Positions 49,651 to 59,855 of a stretch of 64,000 bases of DNA are shown here, one piece after another; within the stretch, counting starts at the first letter, position 1, and each line of letters opens with the position of its first letter. The position numbers and the translations under genes are program-made. Source of the DNA: Roseospira visakhapatnamensis (GTDB lineage Bacteria; Pseudomonadota; Alphaproteobacteria; Rhodospirillales; Rhodospirillaceae); the NCBI RefSeq assembly GCF_014197915.1, contig NZ_JACIGK010000006.1:105104-169103 (forward strand), written 5' to 3'. The notes below the pieces were generated by a model, which saw nothing but the letters and a program-made list of their open reading frames with translations, did not search any database and was not told where the DNA came from.

Positions 49651-50889
49651 ATGACCCAGTCCAAGGTGATGGTAGCGCAAGGGGGGGGGCCCACCGCGGT
49701 CATCAACCAGTCCCTGGTTGGAGCGATCCTTGAGTCGCGAAAGTTCCGCGGCGTTGAACGCGTCTACGGGGCGTTCCATGGGGTCCGCGGCATCGTCAAC
49801 GAGGACTTCCTGGACCTGACCCAGGAGACCACGCATAACCTGGAAATGGTGGGCGAAACGCCGTCGTCGGCCCTGGGCTCCACCCGCGACAAGCCCGATC
49901 TGGCCTATTGCCAGGAGATCTTCCGGGTTCTGAAAGCCCATGGGGTCGGATACTTCTTCTACGTGGGCGGCAACGACTCATCCGACACCGTGCGGATCGT
50001 CGCCGAGGAGGCCATCAAGGCCGATTACGACCTAGCCTGCATCCATATCCCAAAGACCATCGACAACGACCTGGTGGTCAACGATCACACGCCGGGATTC
50101 CCCTCCGCCGCGCGCTTCGTCGCGCAGGCGTTCATGGGGGTCAACCTGGACAACTGGGCCTTGCCCGGCGTGTATGTCGGCGTCGTCATGGGGCGCCACT
50201 CCGGCTTCCTGACCGCCGCCTCGGCGCTCGGCAAGAAGTTCACCGACGACGGCCCGAACCTGATCTACCTGCCGGAGCGGGACTTCGACGTGGATCGCTT
50301 CTGCCGCGAGGTCAAGGAGGTCTACGACCGGCAGGGCCGCTGCGTGGTGGCGGTCAGCGAGGGCATCCACGACGGCAGCGGCAACCCCATCATCACCAGC
50401 CTGGCCAAGCAGGTGGAGCATGACGAACACGGCAACGTTCAGCTCTCGGGCACCGGCGCGCTGGCCGATCTGCTGGTGCAGGTGATCAAGGACAAGACCG
50501 GCATCAAGCGTGTGCGCGGCGACACCCTGGGCTACCTCCAGCGCTCTTTTGTCGGCTGCGTCTCCGACGTGGATCAGCGCGAGGCCCGCGAGGTCGGCGA
50601 GAAGGCCGTGCAGTACGCCATGTGGGGCGCCAAGACCGGATCGGTGACCATCCACCGCACCGGCTTCTACTCGGTGGACTATCAGCTGTCCGACCTGAAC
50701 GCGGTCGCCGGCAAGACCCGGGTGATGCCCGACGACTTCATCGCCGATACCAACAACGACATCACCGACGCCTTCCGGCTGTACCTGCGGCCGCTGCTGG
50801 GACGCGGCATGCCCGATGCCTACCGGCTGCGCAGCAGCAACTTCGTCGAGCGTATCCTTCACAAGGACCGGCCCTGGACCAAGGGCTGA
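49651..50889 (+). CDS. pfp: PPi-dependent 6-phosphofructokinase
   Basis: GGAGAGGAGG precedes the ATG, giving 412 residues. The substrate loop reads GGND at 106-109, and the catalytic loop PKTIDND at 134-140 has a lysine (K135) where ATP-dependent enzymes have glycine, which marks pyrophosphate as phosphate donor. It catalyses the reversible step between fructose 6-phosphate and fructose 1,6-bisphosphate. It is divergent from the atp operon and followed by a strong terminator. Confidence 0.92.
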   Translation: MTQSKVMVAQGGGPTAVINQSLVGAILESRKFRGVERVYGAFHGVRGIVNEDFLDLTQETTHNLEMVGETPSSALGSTRDKPDLAYCQEIFRVLKAHGVGYFFYVGGNDSSDTVRIVAEEAIKADYDLACIHIPKTIDNDLVVNDHTPGFPSAARFVAQAFMGVNLDNWALPGVYVGVVMGRHSGFLTAASALGKKFTDDGPNLIYLPERDFDVDRFCREVKEVYDRQGRCVVAVSEGIHDGSGNPIITSLAKQVEHDEHGNVQLSGTGALADLLVQVIKDKTGIKRVRGDTLGYLQRSFVGCVSDVDQREAREVGEKAVQYAMWGAKTGSVTIHRTGFYSVDYQLSDLNAVAGKTRVMPDDFIADTNNDITDAFRLYLRPLLGRGMPDAYRLRSSNFVERILHKDRPWTKG

Positions 50890-50895
50890 CGCCGT

Positions 50896-50940
50896 ATCGG
50901 AGCCGGGATCGGGCACGTCGCCCGGTCCTCCGGCTCCGAT
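50896..50940. terminator. Terminator between pfp and the NDUFA9-like gene
   Basis: ATCGGAGCCGG at 50896-50906 pairs perfectly with CCGGCTCCGAT at 50930-50940, with a nested CGGGC/GCCCG hairpin inside. It begins 7 bp after the pfp stop and lies between convergent genes. The flanking tract is T/C-rich but short. Confidence 0.6.
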
Positions 50941-50986
50941 CATCTCCTCGTCCTGGCCCGTATCATGGGCGTCTCGGCGTCAGGGC

Positions 50987-51988
50987 TCAGGATCGGCGAG
51001 GCGCGCGCAGCACCACATGACGGTGGTGCGGACGGAACCGGGTCATGTACTGGGGCAGCACGGTTTCCACCGCCGTCGGTTCGATCCCCATGGCCTCCAG
51101 GCCCGGCAGCGCGCCGGTCAGCACGTTGTCCACCTCCAGGAGCTTGACCTGATCCGTGGTCAGCAAGGGCTTGGGCAACAGCCCCATGACCCGTGCCTGC
51201 ATCCTGGCCACCCACATGGGCACCGGCACGGGCCGGACGCGGCGTTCCGTCTGGTCCGCCACCAGGGCCATGACCTCGCGCATGGAGTAGGCGCGCGGTC
51301 CCCCCAGTTCGTAGGTCTTGCCGAGATGTTCGGCCGTGGTCAGGGCGCGCGAGACCGCCTCGGCCACGTCGCCGACGTAGACCGGCTGGAAGCGCGGCCC
51401 GTCGGCGCCCGCCTGCCCGCTGCGCGGCCGAACGCCGTCCTTCACGTAATAGGGCAGCACCGGCGAGAACCGGGTGAACGAGCCGAACAGGTTGAAGAAG
51501 CCGTCGTGGGGACCGAACACCACCGAGGGCCGCAGGATGGTGGCCGCCGGGACATGCTGTCGCACGGCGGCCTCGCCCGCCGCCTTGGACCGCGCGTAGC
51601 GGGCCGCCGCCGCGTCGTCCGCGCCCAGCGCCGAGACATGCACCAGGCGGCGCACGCCCGCCGCCGCCGAGAGCCGGGCGATGCGCTCCGCCGCGTCCAC
51701 GTGCAGGGCCTGGAAGGTGCGTCGGCCGCTCTCGGCCAGGATGCCCACCAGGTTGACGACGCCATCGGCGTTGTCCACCGCGCGGGCAACGGCCGCCTCA
51801 TCCGCCACGTTCACCTTGAGCAGGGCGATCTGCCCCAGGTCGCCCAGCGGCTTCAGGAATGCCGCCTTGAGCGGATCGCGCACCGCCACGCGGACGCGCA
51901 CCCCCTGGCTGGCCAAGCGCTGCACCACCTGGCGCCCGATCGACCCGCTGCCGCCGAATACCGTCACCAGTCGAAGTGTCATGCCCAT
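50987..51988 (-). CDS. NDUFA9-like NAD(P)-binding protein
   Basis: This 333-residue Rossmann protein has the nucleotide motif VFGGSGSIGRQVV at 9-21, and the atypical SDR features of complex I NDUFA9 homologues (NLVGILAESG, VHVSALGAD, RPSVVFGPHDGFF). Bacterial members are linked to complex I assembly or quinone biosynthesis, without a proven reaction. AAGGGAGA precedes the ATG at 51988. No nuo genes are adjacent. Confidence 0.8.
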   Translation of the reverse strand: MGMTLRLVTVFGGSGSIGRQVVQRLASQGVRVRVAVRDPLKAAFLKPLGDLGQIALLKVNVADEAAVARAVDNADGVVNLVGILAESGRRTFQALHVDAAERIARLSAAAGVRRLVHVSALGADDAAAARYARSKAAGEAAVRQHVPAATILRPSVVFGPHDGFFNLFGSFTRFSPVLPYYVKDGVRPRSGQAGADGPRFQPVYVGDVAEAVSRALTTAEHLGKTYELGGPRAYSMREVMALVADQTERRVRPVPVPMWVARMQARVMGLLPKPLLTTDQVKLLEVDNVLTGALPGLEAMGIEPTAVETVLPQYMTRFRPHHRHVVLRAPRRS

Positions 51989-52153
51989 GATCTCCCTTGA
52001 TGGATCGGGGTTCCGCGTCCAAGCCCTTGCCGTATGCTCTGTCCCGGGGGACAGTCGGTCCGGCGTCGTGGCGCGGCCAGCGCCCCCGCGTGTCTTGTCC
52101 CCTTAAGAGATAAGGGGACCGGGCCCATCGAGAAAGGGGAAAGGAAACCGTCG

Positions 52154-53308
52154 ATGCACGATGGGCGCCTCGTCGACATGGTCGCGCGCAAGACCGCCGT
52201 CCTCGACCGGGCGGCGGCCATGGGTCTGGACGCGGCCGCCGTGACGCGCGCCCACCTGCCCGAGTCGGTGCGTCGGGATCTGGGCCTGTTCCTGGATCAG
52301 GGACGGCACGGCACCATGGCCTGGATGGCCGAGACCCGTGACCGGCGCGGCGATCCCCGTGTGCTGTGGCCCGGGGCGGTGTCGATCATCACCCTCGGCC
52401 TGACCTATGGCCCCGGCCACGATCCCTTGGCGCCGCTGGCCCAAAGGGATCGCGGGGCTGTCAGCGTCTACGCGCGCGGTCGCGACTATCACGATGTTCT
52501 CAAGAAGCGCGCCAAGGCCCTGGCCCGGTGGATGCACGCCACCCTGGAGACCGACGTCAAGGTGTTCGTGGACACCGCGCCGGTGATGGAAAAGCCGCTG
52601 GCCGCCCAGTCGGGGCTGGGCTGGGCGGGCAAGCACACCAACCTGGTGTCGCGCCGGTTCGGATCCTGGCTGTTCCTGGGCGAGATCTTCACCACCCTGG
52701 CCCTGCCGCCCGATCCGCCGGAGGCGGACCGATGCGGGTCCTGCCGGCGCTGCCTGGACGCCTGTCCCACCGGCGCGCTGGATCCGGCCGACCCGTATCG
52801 CATCGACGCGCGCCTGTGCGTCAGCTATCTCACCATCGAGCACAAGGGGCCGATTCCGCGCGCCCTGCGCGCCCGGCTGGGCAACCGGGTCTATGGTTGC
52901 GACGACTGCCTGGCGGTCTGCCCCTGGAACCGCTTCGCCCGCGCCACGCCGCACGAGGCCCTGGCCGCGCGTCCGGCCCTGGTTGCCGCGCCCCGCCTGG
53001 CGGACCTGGCGGCGCTGGACGACGCCGCCTTTCGGGCGCTGTTCTCGGGCTCGCCGATCAAACGCACCGGCCGCGACCGGTTCGTCCGCAATGTCCTGAT
53101 CGCCCTGGGCAACAGCGGCCGTCCCGACCTGCTGCCGGCGGTGGCGGTGCGTCTGGCGGACCCCTCGCCCCTGGTGCGCGGCGCGGCGGTCTGGGCGTTG
53201 CGCCGGCTGACGCCGTCCCGGACCAGCATCGCCCGGGACCGGGACCGCCACCTCGCGGGCGAGACCGACCCGGATGTCCGCGACGAGTGGACCGCGCCGC
53301 TGAGCTGA
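52154..53308 (+). CDS. queG: Epoxyqueuosine reductase
   Basis: The ATG at 52154 follows AAAGGAAAC and gives 384 residues. The first ferredoxin cluster is C194-x2-C197-x2-C200-x3-C204 ([12 protein letters not shown]), the second is around [10 protein letters not shown], and the cobalamin-binding region with the catalytic Asp is [16 protein letters not shown]-terminal HEAT-like region is present ([14 protein letters not shown]). It reduces epoxyqueuosine to queuosine in tRNA. The long upstream open frame is not coding. Confidence 0.92.
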   Translation: MHDGRLVDMVARKTAVLDRAAAMGLDAAAVTRAHLPESVRRDLGLFLDQGRHGTMAWMAETRDRRGDPRVLWPGAVSIITLGLTYGPGHDPLAPLAQRDRGAVSVYARGRDYHDVLKKRAKALARWMHATLETDVKVFVDTAPVMEKPLAAQSGLGWAGKHTNLVSRRFGSWLFLGEIFTTLALPPDPPEADRCGSCRRCLDACPTGALDPADPYRIDARLCVSYLTIEHKGPIPRALRARLGNRVYGCDDCLAVCPWNRFARATPHEALAARPALVAAPRLADLAALDDAAFRALFSGSPIKRTGRDRFVRNVLIALGNSGRPDLLPAVAVRLADPSPLVRGAAVWALRRLTPSRTSIARDRDRHLAGETDPDVRDEWTAPLS

Positions 53309-53367
53309 GGTCGGGTCGACTCTCCTCGCGTCCGGACGTCCGGTCCGCCCGTGCCGCTGGTGCGGGA

Positions 53368-54915
53368 TCACTCCAGCAGTGTCGTCGGCTCACAGAACTG
53401 GCCGGCGCCACGCAACTGGTCGCACAGGCGGTTGGCGCCGCCCGGGATGCCGACCGGTCCGGCCTTCAGGCGGATGAAGGTCCCCTTGCCGGGCACGGTG
53501 ACGCGCTGGTAGTGCGGCGCCATGTCGCGCATGGACCCGGCGTAGCGCTGGCTGAGGGCCGCCCAGCCGGCCCGGGCGCTGGTCTCGTCGCGGTAGGACG
53601 CCAGGTGGACGTAATTGCCGGAACCGCGTGTGGCCGCCGCCTCGGCATCGCTGGCCCCCGGTGGCGCGTTGGTGACGCCGGTGAAGCGCTGGGTGGCGGG
53701 GTCCTCGGCATTGGCGGTCGGCGGGCCGGCGGTGATGCCCGGTTCGCTGGGGACGGGCGGAACCAGCAGGCGGGGGGCCGTCGCCGCCCCCGATGGCGCC
53801 GCGGTGCCGGCGTCGCCCTCTGGGGTGTCCTGGGCCGTCTCCCCGGGTGTGGGCGGGGACGGCATGGCGCTGATGGCCGGTGTCATGCCGCCACCCGGCC
53901 CGATGACCGCCGGCGCCGGGCGTGGTGCGCCGCGTCCGCGCACACCGGCGGCGGCGAGCGCGGCCCGTTCGGCCTCGTACTCCGGTATGGTGATCAGGCC
54001 GCGCCGCAAGGTGTCCTCCAGCCGCTGGGCGTGGCGCTGGGCCGCCGCGCCGGAGGGCCGGGTCAAGGGGGCCTCCCGCGCCGTCGGCTGCGCCGGCAGC
54101 AAGGCGTCCAGGATGGCGCGCCGCTCCTCGGCGTGCTGGCCGGCGGAGATGGCGCCGGACTCGAACGTGCGGCCGAGGTCCCGCAGGCGGGCGATCACGG
54201 CCGTGTCACGGGGAGGCGGGCGGGTCAGGCCGACCGATGGCGGGGCCTGGGTCAGCGGCATCAGCGCGCCCAGGTTGGCGGCCCGATGGGTGCGATATTC
54301 CTCGCCGCTGATCATGCCCTCGCGCGCCAGCCGTTCCAGGATCTCGAATCGCCGGGCCACGTTGGTCCGGGCGCTGCCGCTGGGGGCGACGGCGGGCGTG
54401 GGCCGGGCGGTCGGGCTCTGCAGGGCCGTGGGGCCGCTGACGCCGGGCACGCGGGCCATGCCGGGGCCGACGGCGGAGGGACTGAGGCCCCGAAGCCGCT
54501 CGGCGGCCACCTCCGCCACCCGGCGCGGCTGCGCGGTCAGGTCCAGGGGGGTCGGGGCGATCAGTTCATCGGGATCCTGGGCGAGGATGGCCTGGTAGGA
54601 CTCCCGCGCCAGCCCGGGCTGGGCGGCCCGTTCGGCCAGCAGGCCGCGCACCAGCAGGGCGTAGGGGTTGCCGGGCGTCTCCCGGAGCGCCCGGTCGGTC
54701 CAGGCGTCGGCGTTCGGCCGGTTGCCCCGGGCGAGGGCGGCCAGGGCCGAGTCGATGGAGGCCGCGGGCGGGGACACCACCTCGACCATGCCGCCTTCGC
54801 CGACGGCGCAGCCGGCCAGCATCAGGAGGGCCGCCGGCAGGGCGAAAGCCAGGGGCAGCGTGCGGCGCCTGGGGTGATGGCGGGTGGGGGTCGCCTTGCA
54901 GTTCTGGTCCGGCAT
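53368..54915 (-). CDS. Lipoprotein with TPR-like, three SHOCT-like repeats and SPOR domain
   Basis: This 515-residue protein has a signal peptide and lipobox LAGC with lipidated C36. A TPR-like helical region (about 50-115) follows. Three repeats of about 30 residues at 188-216, 241-272 and 293-322 share the pattern of two helices around a Gly-hydrophobic-hydrophobic turn and an acidic ExxxxR segment (EGMISGEEYRTHR, SGAISAGQHAEER, RGLITIPEYEAER), like SHOCT domains. A Pro/Ala linker then leads to a C-terminal SPOR domain (435-512), which binds denuded peptidoglycan at division sites. An outer-membrane lipoprotein that senses or organises the septal wall is inferred. Confidence 0.72.
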   Translation of the reverse strand: MPDQNCKATPTRHHPRRRTLPLAFALPAALLMLAGCAVGEGGMVEVVSPPAASIDSALAALARGNRPNADAWTDRALRETPGNPYALLVRGLLAERAAQPGLARESYQAILAQDPDELIAPTPLDLTAQPRRVAEVAAERLRGLSPSAVGPGMARVPGVSGPTALQSPTARPTPAVAPSGSARTNVARRFEILERLAREGMISGEEYRTHRAANLGALMPLTQAPPSVGLTRPPPRDTAVIARLRDLGRTFESGAISAGQHAEERRAILDALLPAQPTAREAPLTRPSGAAAQRHAQRLEDTLRRGLITIPEYEAERAALAAAGVRGRGAPRPAPAVIGPGGGMTPAISAMPSPPTPGETAQDTPEGDAGTAAPSGAATAPRLLVPPVPSEPGITAGPPTANAEDPATQRFTGVTNAPPGASDAEAAATRGSGNYVHLASYRDETSARAGWAALSQRYAGSMRDMAPHYQRVTVPGKGTFIRLKAGPVGIPGGANRLCDQLRGAGQFCEPTTLLE

Positions 54916-55252
54916 CTACGCGTCTCTCTCCTTGCTCGATCCCGGGATGCCCGAGGTCCGGTGTGCTCCCGGTCGGAGCTGTCATCGCCCGCCGCCCGAC
55001 CCCGGCGGACACATTTCGGATGTTTGTATCCGGCTTTAATCTAGCCCTCTAATATGCCGACATCAATCAATCTTCTTGTGAAACTTGAGAGCCTTTGGCG
55101 ACCCGGCGCCGCTAGACAAGGCTGCTCTTGCGCGCCATATCGAAACGAGGTCATCGAATGGCGACAATGTCCCCTCGGCCCGACTCCGTGTCGACGCCGG
55201 GCGCGGTGCGTATGGCGCGGCGTGGCCGGAGCCAGGAAAGGCGAATTTATTC
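54916..55252. other. Divergent AT-rich promoter region, 337 bp
   Basis: The region between the SPOR lipoprotein and the CYTH-CHAD gene has a marked AT-rich block at about 55015-55095 (for example TTTGTATCC and CTTTAATCTAG), unusual in this window, that should hold both promoters. I could not place exact -35/-10 boxes with confidence. No small gene was supported. Confidence 0.4.
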
Positions 55253-56866
55253 ATGGACGTTAACGCGCAAACCTCATCCTCCGTACCAACAGAGATGGAA
55301 CTCAAGCTTGTGGTCGCACCGGCTCACTTGACCAAAGTGCGGGGCCTGGGATGGGTGCGGGATCTGTGTCATGGGCGGCCGGCGCGCCGTCATCTGGTCA
55401 GCACGTATTTCGACACCGTCGACGAGACCCTGCTCCGGCGCGGCGTGGCGCTGCGCGTTCGGCGTCAGGGCCGCGCGCGCATCCAGGCCATCAAGGCCGA
55501 TCAGCAAGACGCCGCCGGCCTGTTCCATCGCCTGGAATGGGAAAGCGAGGTGGCCGGCGAGGTCCCCGACCTGGCGGCGGCGCGCGCGGCCGGCCTGGAG
55601 GCGCTTGTCGAGGGCGTCGCGGTGGCCGATGAGGGCGCGGACGCCTTGCGCCCGGTCTGCGCCACCGACGTTCATCGCACCGAGATGCGGCTGATGGGCG
55701 ACGACTGGGCCGTCTCCATGGCCCTGGATCATGGCACCGTGTCGGCCGGGGGGCGCGAGGCGGCGATCAGCGAGATCGAACTGGAACTGGTCCGGGGCAC
55801 GGCCGGGGCGGTCTACGCCCTGGCCGCGCGTCTGGCGGAGACCGTGCCCGTGCGGCTCGGGCGGTTCAGCAAGGCGGAGCGCGCCCTGGCCCTGGCGCGG
55901 GGCGCGCCGCCGCCGCCACGGCCGGCGCGCGCGCAAGACCTGCCCCTGAGCCCCGACATGCCCGTCGGGGCCGCCTTCCAGGCCATCGGCCGCGCCTGCC
56001 TGGCACAGATGGCGGGCAACGAAGCGGCGCTGCTGGAACGGCACGATCCGGAGGCCGTGCACCAGATGCGCATCGCCGTGCGCCGGATGCGCGCCGCCAT
56101 GACCACCTTCGGCGCGGTGGCGCGCGGCCCCGGCCTGGACGGTGTCAAGGCGGATCTGCGATGGCTGATGGGCGTGCTGGGACCGGCGCGCGACATCGAC
56201 GTGTTCCTGGCCGACATCCTGGATCCGGTCATCGCGCGGAGTCCGGAGGATCCGGGCCTGGCGCGGTTGCGGGCCCTGTTCTCGGCTCGCCGCGACGCCC
56301 GCTATCGGGACGCCCTGGCGGCGGTCGGCGACGCCCGCTTCACCCGCCTGATCCTGGGCCTGGGCGCCTGGATCGAGGGCGGGGACTGGCTGGACGACCC
56401 GCGTCGCGCCAAGGCCAGGGCGGCGCCCGTGGCCGCCTTCGCCCGCGCTACCCTGGAGCGGCGCCGCCGCAAGGTGCGCAAGGCCGGGCGTCGGTTCGAC
56501 GGCCTGACCCCCGAGGCGCGTCACGACTTGCGCATCCTGGTCAAGAAGCTGCGCTACACGGGCGAGTTCTTCGCCGGGGTGTTCGGGACCAAGGTGGCGC
56601 GTCCGGTCCTGAAGGACCTGGCGCGGTTGCAGGACCAGTTGGGGGCGCTGAACGATGTCGCGGTGGCCGGGGCGCTGTTGCGCGAGACCCTGGCCGAGCA
56701 TTCCCCGGACGCCGGGCCGGCCGAGGAGGCGGAGCGCGCGTGGGGTGCCGGCCTGGTGACCGGCTGGCATCGCCGCGACGCCGCCGATGCCCTGGACCAG
56801 GCCCGGCGGACCTGGGCGCGCCTGAACAAGCGCCATCCCTTCTGGAGGCCGACCAGGCGGCGGTAG
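55253..56866 (+). CDS. CYTH-CHAD triphosphatase-like protein
   Basis: The ATG at 55253 gives 537 residues. The CYTH domain (about 12-200) starts with the metal-site signature EMELKL (E14, E16, K18). The CHAD domain (about 225-530) has histidine/arginine-rich helices with HQMRIAVRRMRAAM and HDLRILVKKLRYTG that bind polyphosphate. CYTH-CHAD proteins hydrolyse inorganic triphosphate and localise to polyphosphate granules. AAAGG is placed 10 bases before the ATG. A long in-frame N-terminal extension was rejected for lack of conservation. Confidence 0.88.
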   Translation: MDVNAQTSSSVPTEMELKLVVAPAHLTKVRGLGWVRDLCHGRPARRHLVSTYFDTVDETLLRRGVALRVRRQGRARIQAIKADQQDAAGLFHRLEWESEVAGEVPDLAAARAAGLEALVEGVAVADEGADALRPVCATDVHRTEMRLMGDDWAVSMALDHGTVSAGGREAAISEIELELVRGTAGAVYALAARLAETVPVRLGRFSKAERALALARGAPPPPRPARAQDLPLSPDMPVGAAFQAIGRACLAQMAGNEAALLERHDPEAVHQMRIAVRRMRAAMTTFGAVARGPGLDGVKADLRWLMGVLGPARDIDVFLADILDPVIARSPEDPGLARLRALFSARRDARYRDALAAVGDARFTRLILGLGAWIEGGDWLDDPRRAKARAAPVAAFARATLERRRRKVRKAGRRFDGLTPEARHDLRILVKKLRYTGEFFAGVFGTKVARPVLKDLARLQDQLGALNDVAVAGALLRETLAEHSPDAGPAEEAERAWGAGLVTGWHRRDAADALDQARRTWARLNKRHPFWRPTRRR

Positions 56867-56923
56867 ACGGGGCAGGGGACCCCGGAGCGGCGCGGCGCGC
56901 CGGCCCCGGGGCTCGTCCGAAGG

Positions 56924-58141
<1,218 letters not shown>

Positions 58142-58474
58142 TGTAGGCACGCTCCACGCGTCTAGTCCGGGGGGACCCAGGATCCCGAGGGTCGGGAGAG
58201 GTGAAGGGGTCGCGCGACGCGCGGGAGGCGGTCGGCGGTGGTAAGGCCGGGGGTTGGACGCCGCACACGCGGCCTGACCCCGGCCTGGATCCGTCTGGAC
58301 CGGGCTTCGGGGTCACCGTTCCCGACCCTCGACATCAGATGCTTCGGGCTGTCCCCGGGGTCAAGTCAAACCGGTGTCTCCGGCGTTCGATCGCCCGCGA
58401 CAGTCTCGCCGGGAGCCCCGTCAAACGTCGGCATACCCGGTACAAGGGTTCCCGGGTGGATGGATCACGCCGGA
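58142..58474. other. Intergenic region, 333 bp
   Basis: Between the nhaA start and the radical SAM stop lies a hairpin (GACCCCG at 58276-58282, CGGGGTC at 58308-58314) that may end the radical SAM transcript. The nhaA promoter must lie here. No Na+-responsive element or gene could be recognised. Confidence 0.4.
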
Positions 58475-59593
58475 TCAGGCCAGGTGGATCGGCGCGCGGC
58501 GCCGGCCCCAGGTGCCGGGCGCGGCCTCGAACACGCCGGGAAGCCGCGTGCCGCAAGACTGGCACAGACCCTGGTGGTCCAGCCCCCAGGCGCCCAGGGC
58601 GTACCAGTCGCGCTCGATCACGCGATGTCCGCAGCCGGCGCAATAGGTGCTGGACCCTTCCGGGTCGTGAACGTTGCCCAGGTAGACGTGGTGGAGGCCG
58701 GCCTCCCGGGCGATGCGGCGCGCGCGTGTGAGGGTCGAGGCCGGGGTGCGCGGCAGGTCGCGCATCTTGTGGTCCGGATGGAAGGCCGAGAGGTGCAGCG
58801 GCACGTCGGGACCCAGCGTTTCCGCCACCCAGTCGGCCAGGGCCTTCACCTCGTCATCGCCGTCGTTGAGGGTGGGGATCAGCAAGGTGGTGATCTCCAG
58901 CCAGATGTCGGTGTCATGCGCCAGATAGCGCAGCGTGTCGAGCACCGGCGCCAGCGCCCCGGTGCACCGCTTGCGATAGAAGTCCTCGCTGAAGCCCTTG
59001 AGGTCCACGTTGGCGGCGTCGATGTGGCGGAAGAAGTCGACGCGGGCATCCGGTTCCACGTATCCGGCGGTGACGGCCACGGTCTTCAGGCCGCGCTCGT
59101 GGCAGGCCAGCGCGGTGTCGGCGGCGTACTCCAGGAAAATGACCGGGTCGTTGTAGGTGAAGGCCACCGACCGGCAGCCATGACGGAGCGCCGCCTCGGC
59201 GATGCGCTCCGGTTCGGCCTCGGCGTTCAGGCGATCCCAGGCCCGCGCCTTGCTGATCTCCCAGTTCTGGCAAAACGTGCAGGTCAGATTGCAGCCCGCC
59301 GTGCCGAACGACAGGATGGGCGTGCCGGGCAGGAAGTGGTTGAGCGGCTTCTTCTCGATCGGATCGATGCAGAAGCCCGACGAGCGGCCATAGGTGGTCA
59401 ACACCACCTCGCCATCCCACGCACCCCGCACGTAGCACAGGCCGCGCTGGCCATGGTGCATCTTGCAGCGCCGCGGACAGACCATGCATTCCACCGCGCC
59501 CGACGTCAGGGCACGCCAGTGCCGGCCCGGATGCGCATGGGAAAACCGGTCCCCTTCTGGGCCGGACTCCGGCGATAGCGCCGTCAGGTCCAT
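58475..59593 (-). CDS. amrS: AmrS-like radical SAM protein
   Basis: GGAGGAC precedes the ATG, giving 372 residues. The radical SAM cluster motif is C101-x3-C105-x2-C108 (CNLTCTFCQNW). Upstream, C36, C39, C43 and C53 form a second cysteine set typical of the family, and a C-terminal zinc ribbon (YCAGCG, CQSCG) follows. Family members belong to the AmmeMemoRadiSam system with AMMECR1 and Memo proteins; neither is in this window. Related to pyruvate formate-lyase activase; the substrate is unknown. Confidence 0.85.
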   Translation of the reverse strand: MDLTALSPESGPEGDRFSHAHPGRHWRALTSGAVECMVCPRRCKMHHGQRGLCYVRGAWDGEVVLTTYGRSSGFCIDPIEKKPLNHFLPGTPILSFGTAGCNLTCTFCQNWEISKARAWDRLNAEAEPERIAEAALRHGCRSVAFTYNDPVIFLEYAADTALACHERGLKTVAVTAGYVEPDARVDFFRHIDAANVDLKGFSEDFYRKRCTGALAPVLDTLRYLAHDTDIWLEITTLLIPTLNDGDDEVKALADWVAETLGPDVPLHLSAFHPDHKMRDLPRTPASTLTRARRIAREAGLHHVYLGNVHDPEGSSTYCAGCGHRVIERDWYALGAWGLDHQGLCQSCGTRLPGVFEAAPGTWGRRRAPIHLA

Positions 59594-59855
59594 GGTCGTC
59601 CTCCGTCCGAGTCAACCCGTGCCGCGCCGGTCCCGCGGCGCCCCGGGATGCCGGGCCGACGCGCCAGGACCGTCACAGGACCCCCCGTTCACGTCCGTGT
59701 CGGTGCACTCCTGCCTTGGTCCGCGCCACGTGAAGTCTACTCTGTCGATCACGAGCCGGATCATGCGCAGACGGCGCAACCAATGGAGAATTGGTCCTAT
59801 GAGAAAGGCTATACGCCGTCCCGGCGGTGGCGACGGCGACCGACCGGGCCCGCGC

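Noticed and set aside
52366..55044. Plus-strand open frame of 892 codons across queG and the SPOR lipoprotein
   Set aside because: It is out of frame with queG and antisense to the lipoprotein; there is no start signal or conserved domain.
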